The notes: generated by a model not told the origin, from the sequence alone. DNA of 64,000 nucleotides from Panagrolaimus kolymaensis (GCA_028622995.1 JAJQJQ010000033.1:2840569-2904568), one strand, 5' to 3'; numbered from the stretch's first letter, positions 12,736 through 25,361 are shown. Numbers and translations are program-made.

Positions 12736-14010
12736 AATTTGCTGAAATTGTAAGTGAAACAAACATTAAGTTACCGAATTAAGAACGAAATAAAGCACGG
12801 ATCAAGGATAAAAAAATAATAAAATATCACGTATAAAATTCATTAAGATTGAAAGATGGATTGTTTACGCCATATTGTTGTTTTGCCCTTACCCATTATA
12901 CATATTTTTGTTTTTAGAGAGAACCCAAGACTTTATTAAAAAAGGGTTCTTCGACAACAGAGATTGTTGATTCCAAGTTGGTGGCTTTAAAAACGCATTG
13001 ATAAAACCCTAACTGATAAAAGTGCAATTTGGTTTTTTTGTTATCTTTCAAACTGCTTTATTGACATATAAGTAAGTACTCGCCGTAATGATTCTGAGAG
13101 CTACAATCTTTTTCATTAAGATATTTTTTATAGCATTAAAAAAATATGGTAAAAGAGTTGCTGGACTGTAGGAAAATATGAGCTAGCTGCTAGCTTTTGA
13201 AGCTTACTAATTTCTGCTGAAAACGAAAAAACACTTTTCGCTAACAAATTTTTAAATAACTTTGCTTTATTTTATATAAAAATGAGGCACTAATGCTAGA
13301 AAACAAAAATATCCAAAGAATTATATTGTTGCAATATTCATGATTAAATCACAAACATCGAAATGGTTTAGCTTCAATCAATTGAGATAGTAGTGGTGGC
13401 AATCATCCAGCCATCATCAGTCATGAACACTTCTTCTATGTATGATGATGGTTTACGCGCTAAGCCAAAAAGTCTCACTTTTTTGAAATTTTTTTGTTCA
13501 CTCTTCTCAAATAAATTTTCTAGCGGCAGAGCATTGCAACAACAAAAAAAAGCTAACGTTTATCCTTTTTTGAAAAAAGGGAATATGCCATAATCGATAA
13601 TTCTTTTCTTTCTTCTTTTGTTTATAACTTTTTTTAGTTTGATACCATCGTCCCTCAAAAAATATGCATGTTTTTGCAACAAAATAAAAAAAGGCATTTC
13701 GAGAAAATTCTTTGAATGCTGTTTACTAACTTTAAAATTCAATTAAATTTGGGACGAAAATAAAAGAAGTAAAGCTTTAGATTGATTCATTAAAATAGCT
13801 TTAGCGTTTCCATGGTAAAAAATGCTAGTTAAATTATAAATTGTTTTTTAAAAAAAATAACGAGAAGGTGGAGGAAAAGCTTACGTCGAAGATTTTCTTT
13901 TTGCGCGTGAATATTATTTCTTTTAAACACTAAACTTTAGCTTTATTTAAAACCACTTACATTTTATTTTGTTTGTTATTTGCAGAAAAATATAGTATTT
14001 TATAAAAAAA
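12736..14010. other. Divergent intergenic region
   Basis: About 1.3 kb between two divergently transcribed genes. It would hold both promoters. The small ORFs in it are low-complexity and unconvincing. The end of the stretch (TTATTTGCAG near 13985) looks like a splice or trans-splice acceptor for the downstream gene. Confidence 0.4.
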
Positions 14011-16014
14011 ATGGAAGAAAATGTTTTGAATGCAGCTCTTATTGAAAAATGGAAGAATGAAAGTAATAAAGAAAATAATTTGGAATCATTAAAACATGTT
14101 AACGCAAAATTGGCTCAAACATCTAATTTTCCAGAATTAAATGATGAAAGTGGAAATGTAAGGAGTTTTTTTTTACAAAAACCAAGTTTTTTTCGTTAGA
14201 TGTCTTTTTGAATAAAATTGCCGATGGAAACGCGCAAACATTTGTTTACATCTTCTTTTTTGAAAATGCCAAGCAACCTTTGATTTACGGCTTTCCTTGT
14301 TTTTAGAATATCAGAGAAATTTTTTTGACCCATTTTGAAGATGCATCTGTTGCGTATAAATGTGCTTTATTGGAACTTGTAAAAGTTTTATGCCGTGACA
14401 AAGATGTAATCACAAAATTGTTTTCACAAAAATTTCTTGAACTCGTTTTAAAAGCCAGTGGAATTTATCCTGGTTACATTGTTCAAAGCTTTGAAGGTAT
14501 GATTATCTAATCTACTAATATATGACTATTGTTTTATGGAGTAATTTTAGTTGTCTCTGAAGCAGTTAAATGTGCTTATAATGCTATTTTTAATTCGGTT
14601 GTTGCTCGAACAATTTTTGAAGAAAAATGTGAAACCATTTTTATTCAAAGAATTCATGAAGTTATTCAACATTTTAAAGGATCGGAAGAACCATTTGGAA
14701 ACCAATTTTCTTATTTAAATTCTGCTTCAAAAGAATCCCTTGAATCTTTACTATTTTTTGATCTTCGAACTGCTTTTGTTGCATCTGCACATTCAATTGA
14801 ACTACAGGTTCGTGATTTATTTGAAACAAAGTTTGTAAAAATAAAAATTTTGCAGAAGAAATGGGTCGGCGATAATGACAAAGTTAATACGTTTTTGGAT
14901 ATTTTAAAATTTTCATGTCATAAACTCCCATTAACTGAAACTCGACCAAATGAATGGGCCACAGAAGTATTGAGAATTTTCTTTGGAATTTATAGTCATG
15001 CCCAAATTTTTGATGTGGTTAGTTTTTTTCCTTTTCAAAAACTAAAACATTGACTTTCTTGCTTTGATTTTATCAAAAAAAAATTTTTTACAGGATGTTG
15101 CCCAAGATTGTACCAATGAGTTTGCTCGTTTAGTCACCAGTCAATTTGTTGATGATGAAATGAAACAAAATGCTGTTAATATTTTATCAAGTATTCGCAT
15201 TTGTTTGCCACAATTATGCCCAGAATTAAGTGAAGAAGAATCAAAGAAAACTACAAAAATTTATGAAGGTTGTGATATGAGATTTGTTGATTCTGTACTT
15301 GAATTAATGTCAAGAAGAATTGATAAAACAAGCGAAGAAGATTTCGAGCAATTAGGAACATTTTTTGCAACTTTAATTTTTCTATGCAAAGATCATAAAG
15401 CAGCTCGAAGATATTGTCGACTTAAAGTTATTCCACCTCTTAAAGCTCAACATGTTGAATTACCACCAGATCAGGGAAAGACCCTTCGAAATAAATGTAT
15501 TCGAATAATGATGTCAACAAGCAAATGTGGAATGCTTGCTGGAGAATTTTTATTTGTTCTTTGTAAACGTTCGGTTCCACGACTCATTAAATACACGGGC
15601 CTTGGACATTCTGCTGGACTTTTAGCTAATTATGGATTTCTTGGAAAAATAAATGATCAAAAAAGAGATTCAGATTCAGAGGATTCTGAAACTGATAGTT
15701 ATAATGAAGTTCGAGACAAGTGAGTTTCGCCTCATTTTTTCCCTTTCTTTCTTCAAGCATTGATGCGTTTCAGAGTTCATCCAGTAACAGGATATATTCA
15801 ACCTGAAAGAGAAAATCCATTTGATAATATGAGCGACGAGCAAAAAGAATATGAAGCAATGAAACTTGCAAATGCTATGGATAAACTAATGTCGGAAGGC
15901 ATTTTTCAACCTGGCACTGTTGGAGCCGATGGTAAACCCAAAGCCGTATCTCATGTAAATGAATTAGTCAAAAATATCCCATCTGAAGAAGAGAAAGACA
16001 GTGATAGTGATTAA
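14011..16014 (+). CDS. ric-8: RIC-8 (synembryn), G-alpha chaperone/GEF
   Basis: Exons 14011-14157, 14307-14496, 14551-15017, 15094-15719 and 15774-16014 give 556 residues, or 540 if the 48-nt in-frame segment 14808-14855 (GT...TTTTGCAG) is spliced. The body is an all-helical armadillo-like solenoid. The C-terminal third is diagnostic of RIC-8: RLKVIPPL, KYTGLGHSAGLLANYGFL, an acidic patch (SDSEDSETDSYNE, a likely CK2-type phosphorylation site), then VHPVTGYIQ and MSDEQKEYEAMKLANAMDKL, which lies against the G-alpha switch region. Known role: cytosolic chaperone and exchange factor for G-alpha subunits, in nematodes acting in synaptic transmission and asymmetric cell division. The start follows an acceptor-like TTTGCAG about 25 bases upstream. 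Confidence 0.92.
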
Positions 16015-16443
16015 ATAAAATACACATCTACGTTCCTTGCTTTAAAATATATCACCATTTTTTGAAACTTTTTTTAATGTTATACCTTTGCTATTACTTA
16101 TCACTTTTTTATTTGGTTTAATAAATTTCATCAAAAAAAATGAAATGGTTCAATTACGGAAGGAGATCAGCAATGGATCTAACTCCATATTTTATGTTTT
16201 TTGTTAATAAATAATGGGCTTTTGATTGCAAGCTTGGATTTTATTTTGTTTAGTTTTGAGGTTCAAAAAAATACTTGGAAAGATATATTATTAGATTTAG
16301 CAAGTTTTCTCATTCTGCGCTCTTACATCTGCCCAAAGTTTGCCCGCAGCCTGCCTTTTTGCGCAATTTTCTACCTTTCAATTTTGAGGTTCTTCTCAAT
16401 TTTTTATTGTTTCATAAATTATCTTATTCATCACCTTCTTTCA
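16015..16443. other. Intergenic spacer
   Basis: Lies between two same-strand genes. A poly(A)-like AATAAA overlaps the end of the upstream gene (16013-16018). No gene seen. Confidence 0.4.
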
Positions 16444-18345
16444 ATGAAACGACCTCATCAAAAAGTTGATAGTAAAAATAAAGAGATAGAGGCTAAAAAG
16501 CCAAAATCTTCTGACTTTTTTGGCGATCATTTTTGTACGAACCTTGAAGATGCACTTTCTGAAAAGATTAATGCTGGAGCAGAAGCATTGAAAAGAGCTT
16601 TGAAATCAGAATTATTTGATGATTGTCATGTAACAATGAATTCTACAGCTGCTTCCAATATTGTAAGTTTTTTTTTTGTTTTCGATGATTATATTTTGAG
16701 TTTCAGCATTGCACAAATCCATTGAATACTCTCGCTTTGGATGAATTCAATTTAAACTCAAAAGTACTGAAGAACTTTGAAATCCTCATTGAAGGTGAAG
16801 CCACTGATGAACAAAAAGAATTGTATCAAATTATTGGACGCTATATGGATCTGTGTTTAGTGTCAAGTAGAAAAGATTATTTAGTTAGTTTTTCAATATT
16901 AACTTCCTAATTTACTTTTTCATACAATCGTTTTTTAGCCGCTTTTATGCCTACACATTGTCAATCATTTAACTCGTACTCGTGATGCTATCGTTGAAAA
17001 CAATTCCAAGATTGAGAAACTTACTGCAGCTGAAAAACTGACCGAAGATGTTGTTGAAGAATGCCGTGATCAAGGACTTGCAAGACCGAAAATTTTGTTT
17101 GTAACTCCAATGAAAAAGTTTGCATATGAATTCGTCCATGCTCTTGCTAATGTAACATTTGGTGATGCAGCAAAAAGAAATGTTATGAATATTCAAAGAT
17201 TTGAAGAAGAATTTGGTGATAATGGTTATGTTCCAGCAGAAAAGAAGAAGCAAGATTATCGAGAACTAATGTCTGGGAACATTGATGATTGCTTTCGAAT
17301 TGGTATTCAATTTGCAAAGAAAGCGTTAAAGCTTTATCAAAAGTTTACTGAAGCTGATATTCTTATATGCAGTCCATTGGGTCTACGAATGATTGTTGGA
17401 GAAGAGGGTGAATACGAAAGAGAAACTGATTTCCTGGCATCAATTGAAATCGTCGTTGTGGATAGAGCAAATATTATTTTAATGCAAAATTGGGAGCATC
17501 TTCAACACATTTTAGATGAAGCTAATGCAATGCCAAGCAAACTTGAAGTGGATATTTCTCGAGTTCGTCATTGGTCATTACAAAATCTTGGAAAAATTTA
17601 TCGTCAAACGTTATTGTTCTCTGAATCCAACTTTACTGAACTTCATGCTCTTTATGCATCAGCTTGCAAGAACTATGCTGGTGGTGTTATGGTTGTTAAA
17701 AATGCTGAACCTATTTTGGATTTAGTGAGTTTTGCATCATTTTTTCCTTTTCATGGATTATCTTTTCAGATTGAAAGGCCATTAGTTCAAGAATTTCATC
17801 GCTTTGATTGTGAAGTGCCTAAATTTCAATCAGATTTACGCTTCGACTATTTTACAAAACATATTCTTCCAACATTAGAACATGGTACAATGATCTTTGT
17901 TTCATCATATTTTGATTTTGTTCGTCTAAGAAATTACATGAAAAAAGAAAATGAAAGCTTTGTTCAACTTCACGAATATGGTAAAGATAAGAAGATTGCA
18001 AGAGCAAGAGGAATGTTTTATCGTCGAAGAAAGAAGCTTATTGTTATGACAGAACGGTATGTATTCTTGTAGCTTAGCTTTATAACATAAACGATTGTTT
18101 TTAGGTTTTATTATTTCAAGAGGTATTTGATTAAAAACGTGGCATCTTTGGTATTTTATCAACTTCCTATTAATCCCAAATTCTTTGTTGAACTTGTTAA
18201 TGATAGCTCTCCTGAAGGTCGATTAGAATCAAAAGTAATATTCTCCAAATTTGATCTCTTTCGAATGCAAAATATATTTGGTCCTGATCAAGCCAAACAA
18301 CTTATCAAATCCGAGAAGAAGTTTCATGCTTTAATAAGTGAATAA
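16444..18345 (+). CDS. UTP25: UTP25 / DEF, small-subunit processome protein
   Basis: Exons 16444-16662, 16707-16883, 16939-17724, 17770-18056 and 18105-18345 join in phase to 569 residues. The basic N-terminus (KRPHQKVDSKNK) could localise it to the nucleolus. The body is the degenerate helicase-like fold typical of UTP25/digestive-organ-expansion-factor: RPKILFVTPMKKFAYEFV, DDCFRIGIQF, ADILICSPLGLRMIVGE, IEIVVVDRANIILMQNWEHL and FSRVRHW-type SRVRHWSL. Canonical Walker residues are missing, as is known for the family. Known role: nucleolar factor of the U3 snoRNP SSU processome in 18S rRNA maturation; the vertebrate homologue also controls p53. The 45-nt intron 17725-17769 is in frame and stop-free, so its retention would add 15 residues. 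Confidence 0.9.
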
Positions 18346-18440
18346 AGAAATGCTTTGTGAAAATTATTGTTTGTTGTTGATTTTGAAATTTTTATTTTAA
18401 TAAATACTGTTATAATAAATACTTGTTTTTGAAATCATTG

Positions 18441-18755
18441 TTATTGTGAAAAAGAAACATCTTTGCCAGTTTTTTTGAGCGCTTCCAAGATTTCATCGCT
18501 GCTTAACTCAGTTGTTACTCGAACAGTTTGGGATGAAACATCCGTTTCAATATTTAAGACTTTATCTTTAAATGTGGAATATAAAATAATGCTTATGGAA
18601 CGAAAAGCTTCTTACCACCAAGTTTACCAAGAACTCTTTTTGCTGCGTTGGCACAACCTTCACAAGTCATTACCATTTTGTAAGTATATGTCTAAAATAA
18701 ATATTGATGATGATAAAATCTGATGCTGAAGAGAGAAAAAACTCACAGAAGGCAT
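18441..18755 (-). CDS. cuc-1: Copper chaperone ATX1/ATOX1 (CUC-1 type)
   Basis: Three small exons (18755-18747, 18691-18616, 18565-18441) give a 69-residue protein, exactly the family size. The N-terminal metal site reads MTCEGC, the MxCxxC copper(I)-binding motif, followed by ANAAKRVLGKLG. The rest follows the ferredoxin-like beta-alpha-beta-beta-alpha-beta fold, ending EILEALKKTGKDVSF, with the conserved Lys of the KKTGK loop that stabilises bound copper. Known role: a cytosolic carrier that hands Cu(I) to the secretory-pathway P-type ATPase. The first exon is only 9 nt (Met-Pro-Ser), so the start relies on the GTGAGT donor that follows it. The gene is tail-to-tail with the preceding rRNA-processing gene, with under 100 bp between stops. 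Confidence 0.9.
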
Positions 18756-19155
18756 TTTTTTGTTAGTTTGTTGAGGTGAAATAAAATGATAACTACAAAA
18801 TCGAAAAAAATGTTTTATTTTTTTCTTTTAAAATTATGTATGCCAAATCAAAAGGAAAAAATAAACACACGACGAAGAAAGGAAGAAACTCTAAAAAGGA
18901 GGAGCAAATAACGTTCGTCAATTCATTTTTTTTTTACATTCTTCTTTCATATTTTAATCGATTGAAGCCTAGTTTATTTCGCGCTAGCATCTCAAAAAAA
19001 AATTAGTGCATAATTTAATTAATTTTTATTTCTTGTCGTGTTTCATTTTTATATTCTCCATACATTTTTATCAATTTTTGCTGTTTTTTTCTTTTAATTG
19101 TTTTAAAATTTCACATTTTGCAGAGCTTTAATAATTTTTTTTATATCCATCAACC
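18756..19155. other. Divergent intergenic promoter region
   Basis: About 400 bp, T-rich, between divergent small genes. TTTTGCAG at about 19117-19124 is a probable SL trans-splice acceptor for the downstream gene. No other feature. Confidence 0.4.
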
Positions 19156-19596
19156 ATGGATCCGAAAGCCTTGGGTGATGTAAAGCCTGATCAACTTATG
19201 GCTGCAATGCAATTATTAGCTAAACAAAATCCTCAATATGCTGCTGCATTTCAAGCTGCCCAAGCCGCTCAAGCTGTTGCCAAAGCTCAAGCTAAATCAT
19301 CAATAACAACAGCGGGATCACCATCAACGGCGGCAACGACGTCAGCTTCTGTGAATCCTCCAACAGCTGTATTACCCCAATATTCAGTTCCCGCTCAACC
19401 TCATGGTGGTTCAAAATATAATCATTTGTTAATGATTATTGAAGAAATTAATAAAGATATTCGACCAAGTTATAGCGGAAATCGAAATTGTGCTGAACGG
19501 TTGAAACGTGGAATCAACCATGCTCGAGTGTTAGTTCGAGAATGTCTTCTTGAATTGGATAAACAAAATCGTGCAAATGCTTCATCTTCATTTTAA
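19156..19596 (+). CDS. CDK2AP1: CDK2AP1/DOC-1 homologue, NuRD-associated
   Basis: A single exon of 146 residues. The N-terminal half is Ala/Gln/Ser-rich and disordered. The C-terminal ~60 residues match the CDK2AP domain: [21 protein letters not shown], then [19 protein letters not shown]. The family forms a helical dimer; vertebrate CDK2AP1 binds CDK2 and DNA polymerase alpha and is a subunit of the NuRD chromatin remodeller. The ATG lies in a good context (ACCATGG) about 32 bases after TTTTGCAG, a likely SL acceptor. Convergent with the syntrophin gene; the two stops are about 130 bp apart. Confidence 0.88.
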   Translation: MDPKALGDVKPDQLMAAMQLLAKQNPQYAAAFQAAQAAQAVAKAQAKSSITTAGSPSTAATTSASVNPPTAVLPQYSVPAQPHGGSKYNHLLMIIEEINKDIRPSYSGNRNCAERLKRGINHARVLVRECLLELDKQNRANASSSF

Positions 19597-19726
19597 TTTA
19601 TTCTTGTTTATTTTCCTCCTATTTTTACCACGCTTTGTTATTTTGATCTCTTATTACTTATTATATTCTTTTGGTAACTTTATTTTTCAATCAACTTTTT
19701 TTCCCAGAAAAAACAATAAAATCATT

Positions 19727-21543
19727 TCAATCAAGAGGTGAAGCTTTTAAAAATTCTGGGTCAGCTCCCATCATTAAAGTAACATAAAAGCTATGAAGAG
19801 TATAAACAACGGAAAGAACTTGATCGCATTCAATTTCCTGAAACATTTTGGGTCCTCAAATTTTATTTTCTAAACTTGCAAAAACATACTTTAGTTTCCT
19901 TTGTTTCACGACCCTTTGAATTATCTTTAAAAATTAATTCAAGCCTCATTTTTCCATCATCACTCGACGAAACAAGATCATCAAAACCAAATTGCCAAAT
20001 ATATTTTTTTGTTGGAATATCATACAATGAAATGCCTTGTTTGAAATCTAAAACAAGTCCAGCTGGACGTCCATCAAAGCTACAGGCAAATGTTCGAGTT
20101 TGAACGCCTGTAACGGCTTTGTAAACGCTATTGTAATAAGCACTTTCAATGCTTTGAAGTTGATGAACCGATTGAACCGAAAAATAGTGAGAATTTCCCT
20201 GAAATAAAGACAAAAATTATGGTATGATAAAGTAAAGATAAAATAAAAGATTTTATTTAGCTATTTTTCTTAAATTTTGTCAAAAGTATACTGTACTTTT
20301 CTAGGTTTTTCTTACCAAAAAAGAATCAATCACAAAAACATGAGGTCTTCGATCACGTTTCTTAATTGCTGTTCGTAAAACAGTTTCATAAATTTTATAC
20401 ATGCAAATACATCGATCTAGTTCCTCAGAATTCAATGGTGGAGTTTCAAAAACGCATAAATCGCTTCCTTTTAAAATTAAAAATCTTTGTTCCCATTTTA
20501 ACTTTGGATCATCAAAATATCCTTCAGCCATTCTTTCTTCTATCCATCCTATGTAAGTAATATGTTCGGATGGATGAAGATATTTATTAGACATTTTAAT
20601 GGATTTACGATTTAAAGCATCGATATGATGCTCACAATGTCGAACCCATTGTTCTAAAGCTTTATTATCTTCACAATGAATAATTCCAGATTTTTTTCCA
20701 TCCACTGTTCGAAGTTCAAAAGCATTGGAACGAATTTTATCTGTGCCCCATAAATATCGAGTAACAATTGCCATTGGAAGCGGCAAACGAATAACTGTTC
20801 TCCATGCATTTGATTTCAAATCATCGTCTTTTCCAAGAGAGGAATATCGACTATAACGATCAACAGAAGGGGATTTTAGTGCTCCTTTCATAATGGTCGA
20901 TCCAGCATCCATAGAATCAGCAAAACTTGTGGAGCGACGTTTTGAAGGACTTCGTCTAAAATTTGCCAAGTTATTTTTACAGAGTTCCAAATTATTGAAA
21001 TTGAGTCTTACCTAAATAATGGAGCCATTTGAGCTTCTTGTTGAACCACCAACGTTACTGTGGCCCCAGTGGCATCTCTTAATAATTTTACAACGTCTTC
21101 ATGAGTCAATCCATAAACAGAAGTACCATTAACTTCTAAAATTTTATCACCAACAAATAATTGACCTGTTTGCGCAGCAGGCAATCCAGAAATAACTTTT
21201 GAAATTACAATTGGAGCTGATTGATTTCCTCCAGCTTCTGCGCCTCCTTTAATAGAAAGTCCAAGACCTTCTTTGCCTTTTTCAATTGTAACAGTTCGAA
21301 TTGAACCATCGATGGAATCAATCAATCCGGTTGTTCCAATGTCATCTTCTCCTATTGGCATTTGAATGGTTAAAACTTCTTTGGTTAGAATTAAACGTGC
21401 AGGTTTTCCATGTCCTTTACCATCGCTCAATAGAACCATACCACTATGAACCTAAATTTGGGATTGTTTTTAAGAATCCTAGAAGAATTCAAACTTACGA
21501 CATCCAAAGTTCTTCCCGGTTTTGCTTTGGGTTTGGCAGACAT
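19727..21543 (-). CDS. stn-2: Gamma-syntrophin (PDZ and PH domains)
   Basis: Exons 21543-21499, 21451-21012, 20955-20316, 20198-19890 and 19837-19727 give 514 residues, the normal length for gamma-syntrophin. An N-terminal split-PH segment precedes a PDZ domain (RTVTIEKGKEGLGLSIKGG carboxylate loop; GQLFVGDKILEVNG; LTHEDVVKLLRDA). After a Ser/Arg linker come PH-type segments (NAFELRTVDGKKSGIIHC, ITYIGWIEERM, WEQRFLILKGSDL) and the syntrophin-unique C-terminus (TFACSFDGRPAGLVLDF, LWQFGFDDL-like WQFGFDDLVSSSDDGKMRL). Known role: scaffold of the dystrophin-associated complex at muscle and neuronal membranes, using PDZ to tether channels and signalling proteins. Its similarity to gamma rather than alpha/beta isoforms points to stn-2. 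Confidence 0.88.
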
Positions 21544-21860
21544 TTTTACAATATTTTTAGAACAAAGAAAAAAGTTTAGTTTATTCTTTCGTAAAAATTT
21601 AATTGGGCTGTTGCGGAAGCAAAACAACAATCGATTGCCCCGAGGAAAAATGAAGGAGGAAACTTTGCCTTGCCGATCGCCATTGATGAAAAATGCAAAG
21701 CAGCTGTTGGTTGACCAGTAAAATAAAATTACTTAAAATGCAAAGGAAATGGCTTGATTATAAAAGTTATAAGAAAGAAAATAAAATTAAAGCTTTTATT
21801 AATTACATTAAAATTATTCACACTACATAATTATAAAAAAATTTAATACAAATCAGCAAA

Positions 21861-23059
21861 TTACTTTGAAGCTTCAGAAGAAGGTTGAGACGTTACAATG
21901 TGTTGAACAATGTTTCCATTTTCATCAAATACCCTGAAACAAAGTGTGTTAAGATAATGATAAGTGATTATTTACGTTAGCAATAACACTAATGTATGAC
22001 TATGATGATAGTTTAGACATAAAAGAAAAGCATAAACTTACAAATCAAGAAGCTTTGGTTGACCATCGTCATTAACATCAGCACTATCAGGATTATGGGA
22101 AATAGCAGGTCCTTGATGTACATAATTGACATTATTGTATGGATTAAAGAAACATTGATTATCGATGTAAAATGAGCGACTCATCATATAACATTCACTA
22201 AAAGCAAAAAATATTAATAAAATTTAGTAAATCGTAATACTTACTTTGAAAATGTTTCAAAAGGAGCAGGAGTTGCAAAAGGAGGAGGAGCAGTCGCGAT
22301 TCCACTTTCAGCAGCAGCAACCGAGTCCAAAATTGGTTTAGGATTTTCAGGTAAAGGATGATAGAAGAGACATGAAAGACCATGAGGACAAATTCCATTT
22401 GTTGTATATTTCAAGCAAGCTTTAGTTTGCAATTTTGATGCATCACGAATACACATTTGAGGTTCACGTAATTCTCGAAGACCATGAGCAAATCGGCATG
22501 AATTTCCATAACTGCATTGAGCGGTTAACAACCATGCTTCACACATAACCGTTTTGTAAGCATGAGGTGCTTCATTAGGTGGCAAAGCGAAATTTGTTCC
22601 TTCATTTACGATGAGATTTGGATGAAAGCTAAAAGAGAAAAAGCTATAGTTATGGTAGAAAATAATAAAAACAAAAGCATACCCTCGGATTAAAGGGTTG
22701 ATAAAAGGCAAATATTCCAACAATGTTCGAGTTTGAGGCATTTGTAACATTTCAACACCTTCTGCAACAGCAACCTTAGCATTTTCATTTCCTCCATCTT
22801 TTGAAGTTGAAGCAGCAGATTGACCATTAACATCAGTTGATTGTGTTTGAGTTGAAGTTGTTCCACCATTTAAAGATAAATTTGCAAAATTTCCCCATGC
22901 AGGCTTTCCTTTCTTGGCTTCGTTTGCAGCAGAAATTTCACTATTCGTTCCAAAAAATTGAAGAAAGTATGAGCTTGCCATCAAATAATGTTTGAAAGCG
23001 CTATTGCTCAAAGTTGGAAGTTGAAGTTGTTCGACTCGTTGATGCGATGAAGTTGTCAT
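21861..23059 (-). CDS. Tandem CCCH zinc-finger RNA-binding protein
   Basis: Exons 23059-22683, 22628-22245, 22197-22042 and 21933-21861 yield 329 residues. Two TIS11-type fingers, each C-x8-C-x5-C-x3-H, are present: YKTVMCEAWLLTAQCSYGN (lead-in YKTVMCEAW) and TKACLKYTTNGICPHGLSC. Both keep the (Y/T)KT/A-C lead-in of the tristetraprolin family, which binds AU-rich 3'UTR elements. The region before the fingers is Ser/Thr/Gln-rich; the region after is Ala/Pro-rich. In nematodes this family includes many maternal regulators of oocyte and germline mRNAs (OMA, POS, MEX, PIE) and the more general CCCH-1; I cannot place this member more finely. Confidence 0.85.
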
Positions 23060-23686
23060 TGCAAAAATTTCTTTTGAAAGCAAAACAAAGTAATTTGATG
23101 ACGATCAGAAGAAAGAAGTGCAAGTGAAATTGAAATTGAGAAACTGAACAATCCATGACAAATTTTGCATTTTTTAATGCTAATTTTGAATTATCTAAAA
23201 AATGTGAAAGAAAAGGAAGTGAGTGATATGAGAATTTTCAGCAATGATAAAATTTGCAAAATGATTGCAAGTTGAAGAAAAATGATCTTGTCGAGATTTC
23301 ATGTGTCACAAGATATACGGTAACAAATTGTGATTTTTAGGTTCTATATAGGTTGTGTCTTTCATCATTATTGCCTTACCAAATAAATTTTATTTTGCAA
23401 CAAAATTATTTCTAATTTTTTTAAAATAATGACAGCGTTAAAGTGTTTTATAAAGTTTTTTGTTATAACAACATTCCATTTGGTTTGGCCAATACAACTT
23501 TGCACTCAAGAATCATTTTCTTTCTGTCACATTAGGCGTTGACCAAATTTCGATGACTCAAGCTTTTACTATTTCAAAAATTATTTTCTTTTCTTGAAAT
23601 AAATACACAAAACACAAATGAAATAGCCAGAGTTTAAAAAACCATGTTACAATAAAATTGTTAAAAATTAATTTACACATAATTAT
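23060..23686. other. Promoter-side intergenic region
   Basis: Upstream of the CCCH gene and bordering the displaced 3' end of the secreted-protein gene. AT-rich, no gene or RNA recognised. Confidence 0.4.
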
Positions 23687-23708
23687 TTATAATTCGTTTT
23701 TACTCGTA
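23687..23708 (-). pseudogene. Displaced 3' end of the secreted-protein gene
   Basis: Read on the minus strand, these 22 bases complete the interrupted gene that now starts at 30968. If the tandem array 23709-30362 is removed, the frame runs His-Thr-Ser-Lys-Asn-Glu-Leu-stop, with the stop at 23689-23687. The KNEL ending is a KDEL-like ER retrieval signal. The junction is inferred from the unit ends of the array, so it is plausible rather than proven. Confidence 0.5.
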
Positions 23709-24086
23709 TTCCTCTAAACACAGAAAAATTTATGGGAGGTTCCCATCCTATTAAAGTGGTTAGTAACTATCTTAAAACTAATTATATATCATTATTTAAT
23801 GCTATTTATCATAATATCTTGGCTTTTTAACAATTAATTAGCATAATTTAAAGTTTTTCGCGAAAATCTCAGTTTTTTGACTAAAACTTTTTTTCCATCC
23901 AATGGTTTAACTATGAACTTTTGTAACGACATGTAAAAATATATATGGAATTTGATTTTCCTTGCCGTTTTTCCAATAAAGCCTCTGGGTATTTCAAAAT
24001 CTTCTGCACAAAATTATTTTAAGGTCCAATTTTTTTTTTCAAAAAATCAATGAAAATTTTTTGCAACATGCATTTTCTCTTCCTTT

Positions 24087-24154
24087 GTCGCATTTGCTCA
24101 GTGGTGGAAGGCGGTGAACTTGCGAATGGATGAAAGTTCGAAACCTCTGCGATG
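24087..24154 (+). other. tRNA-like Pol III A/B-box segment in unit A1
   Basis: TTGCTCAGTGG resembles a tRNA A box and AGTTCGAAACC a B box, about 30 bases apart. The outer 7-mers (GTCGCAT and CTGCGAT) can pair at six positions. The D and T stems do not pair, so this is not a functional tRNA but could be an internal Pol III promoter or a tRNA-derived relic. An identical copy lies at about 26440-26507. Confidence 0.4.
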
Positions 24155-25361
24155 TAAATAATTTTTTTGAATTTCTTTAACTATAAAATGGAGGGGAATA
24201 TTATAATTAATTATAAAAATAATTTTTGGGTATATTTGGTTAATAAATATAAGGATAATTATGGAAAATTAGCATATTTTTTATATTTTTGACCCCAAAC
24301 AATTATAAAACAATGGAAATTATTTTTAAAAGGGTTTTAAATAAATTTTTGCATATTTATTTATGCAAAATATCGAAAATTTTGCATAATTATTTTTGTT
24401 TTACTTATAAAATGGTGGATAAATTTGGATATTCAAGTGAATTAAGGTTGATATTAGAGGAGTTTAGGTGGATATTTGAGAAAGTTTGTGTGGATTATCT
24501 CTCATGTTTTGGTGAATTTTTAATGGATCTTTTAACTGTTTTTGGTCTATTTTTATGGATCTTTTGGTGGATATTAGAAGAGCTACGGGTGGATATTTGA
24601 CAAAGGTTGATCGATCTTTTGTTTTATTGATCTTTTGGGAAATGGATGTTTGGATGGATGTTTGGATGGATCTTTATATACCTTTTGGTGGATTATGATG
24701 GATCCTCAGGTGGATTTTTTATGGATTTTTGGGTGGATTTTTATCGATCTTTGAGTGGATTTTAAAAGATTTTTGGATGGATTTCAATGGTTTGGGTGGA
24801 CTTTAATAGATCTTTTTATTGTATTTGGTGGATTTTAATGGACATTTGAAGAGCTTCAGGGTCCACGGGTGGAGAATCTTGGATCTTTTGGTTGATCGAT
24901 CTTTGGGGTAATGTATCTTTGGTTGATCGATCTTTGGGTGGATGGAACTTTTGGTGGATTTTCGATGGTTTTTGTGTTTATGGATTTTGGGTTTATGGAT
25001 CTGTGAGTGGATTTTTATGGATTTTTACCGTTCTTTGAGTGGATTTAGAAAAATTCTTGGATTGATTTTGAATGATCCACGGGTTGATTTTTATGGATCT
25101 TCGGGTGGGTTATGATAGATCCTTCCGCGGAATTTGAATGATCCTTGAGTGAATTTCCATGGATCTTTCAACTGTTTTCGGTGGATTTTCGTGGATATTT
25201 TGGTGGATATTAGGAGAGCTTCGGGTGGATATTTGACTAAGGTTGATCGATCTTTTGGTTGATCGATCTTAGGGTGGATGTATCTTTAGGTGGATTTTTA
25301 TGGATCTCTTTACTGTTTTGGGTGTATTTCTCGGGATCCTTAAATGGATGGATCCTTAAGT

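Noticed and set aside
15018..15093. Independent ORF starts in ric-8 intron flanks
   Set aside because: Non-ATG starts in intron sequence; belong to the neighbouring exons.
24087..24154. tRNA gene
   Set aside because: A- and B-box motifs exist but D and T stems do not pair; at best a relic or promoter.
24289..24600. 103-aa ORF repeated identically at 26642-26953
   Set aside because: No ATG at the stated start, Trp/Phe/Leu-rich translation of degenerate GGTGGAT repeats; identity of the copies follows from the unit duplication.
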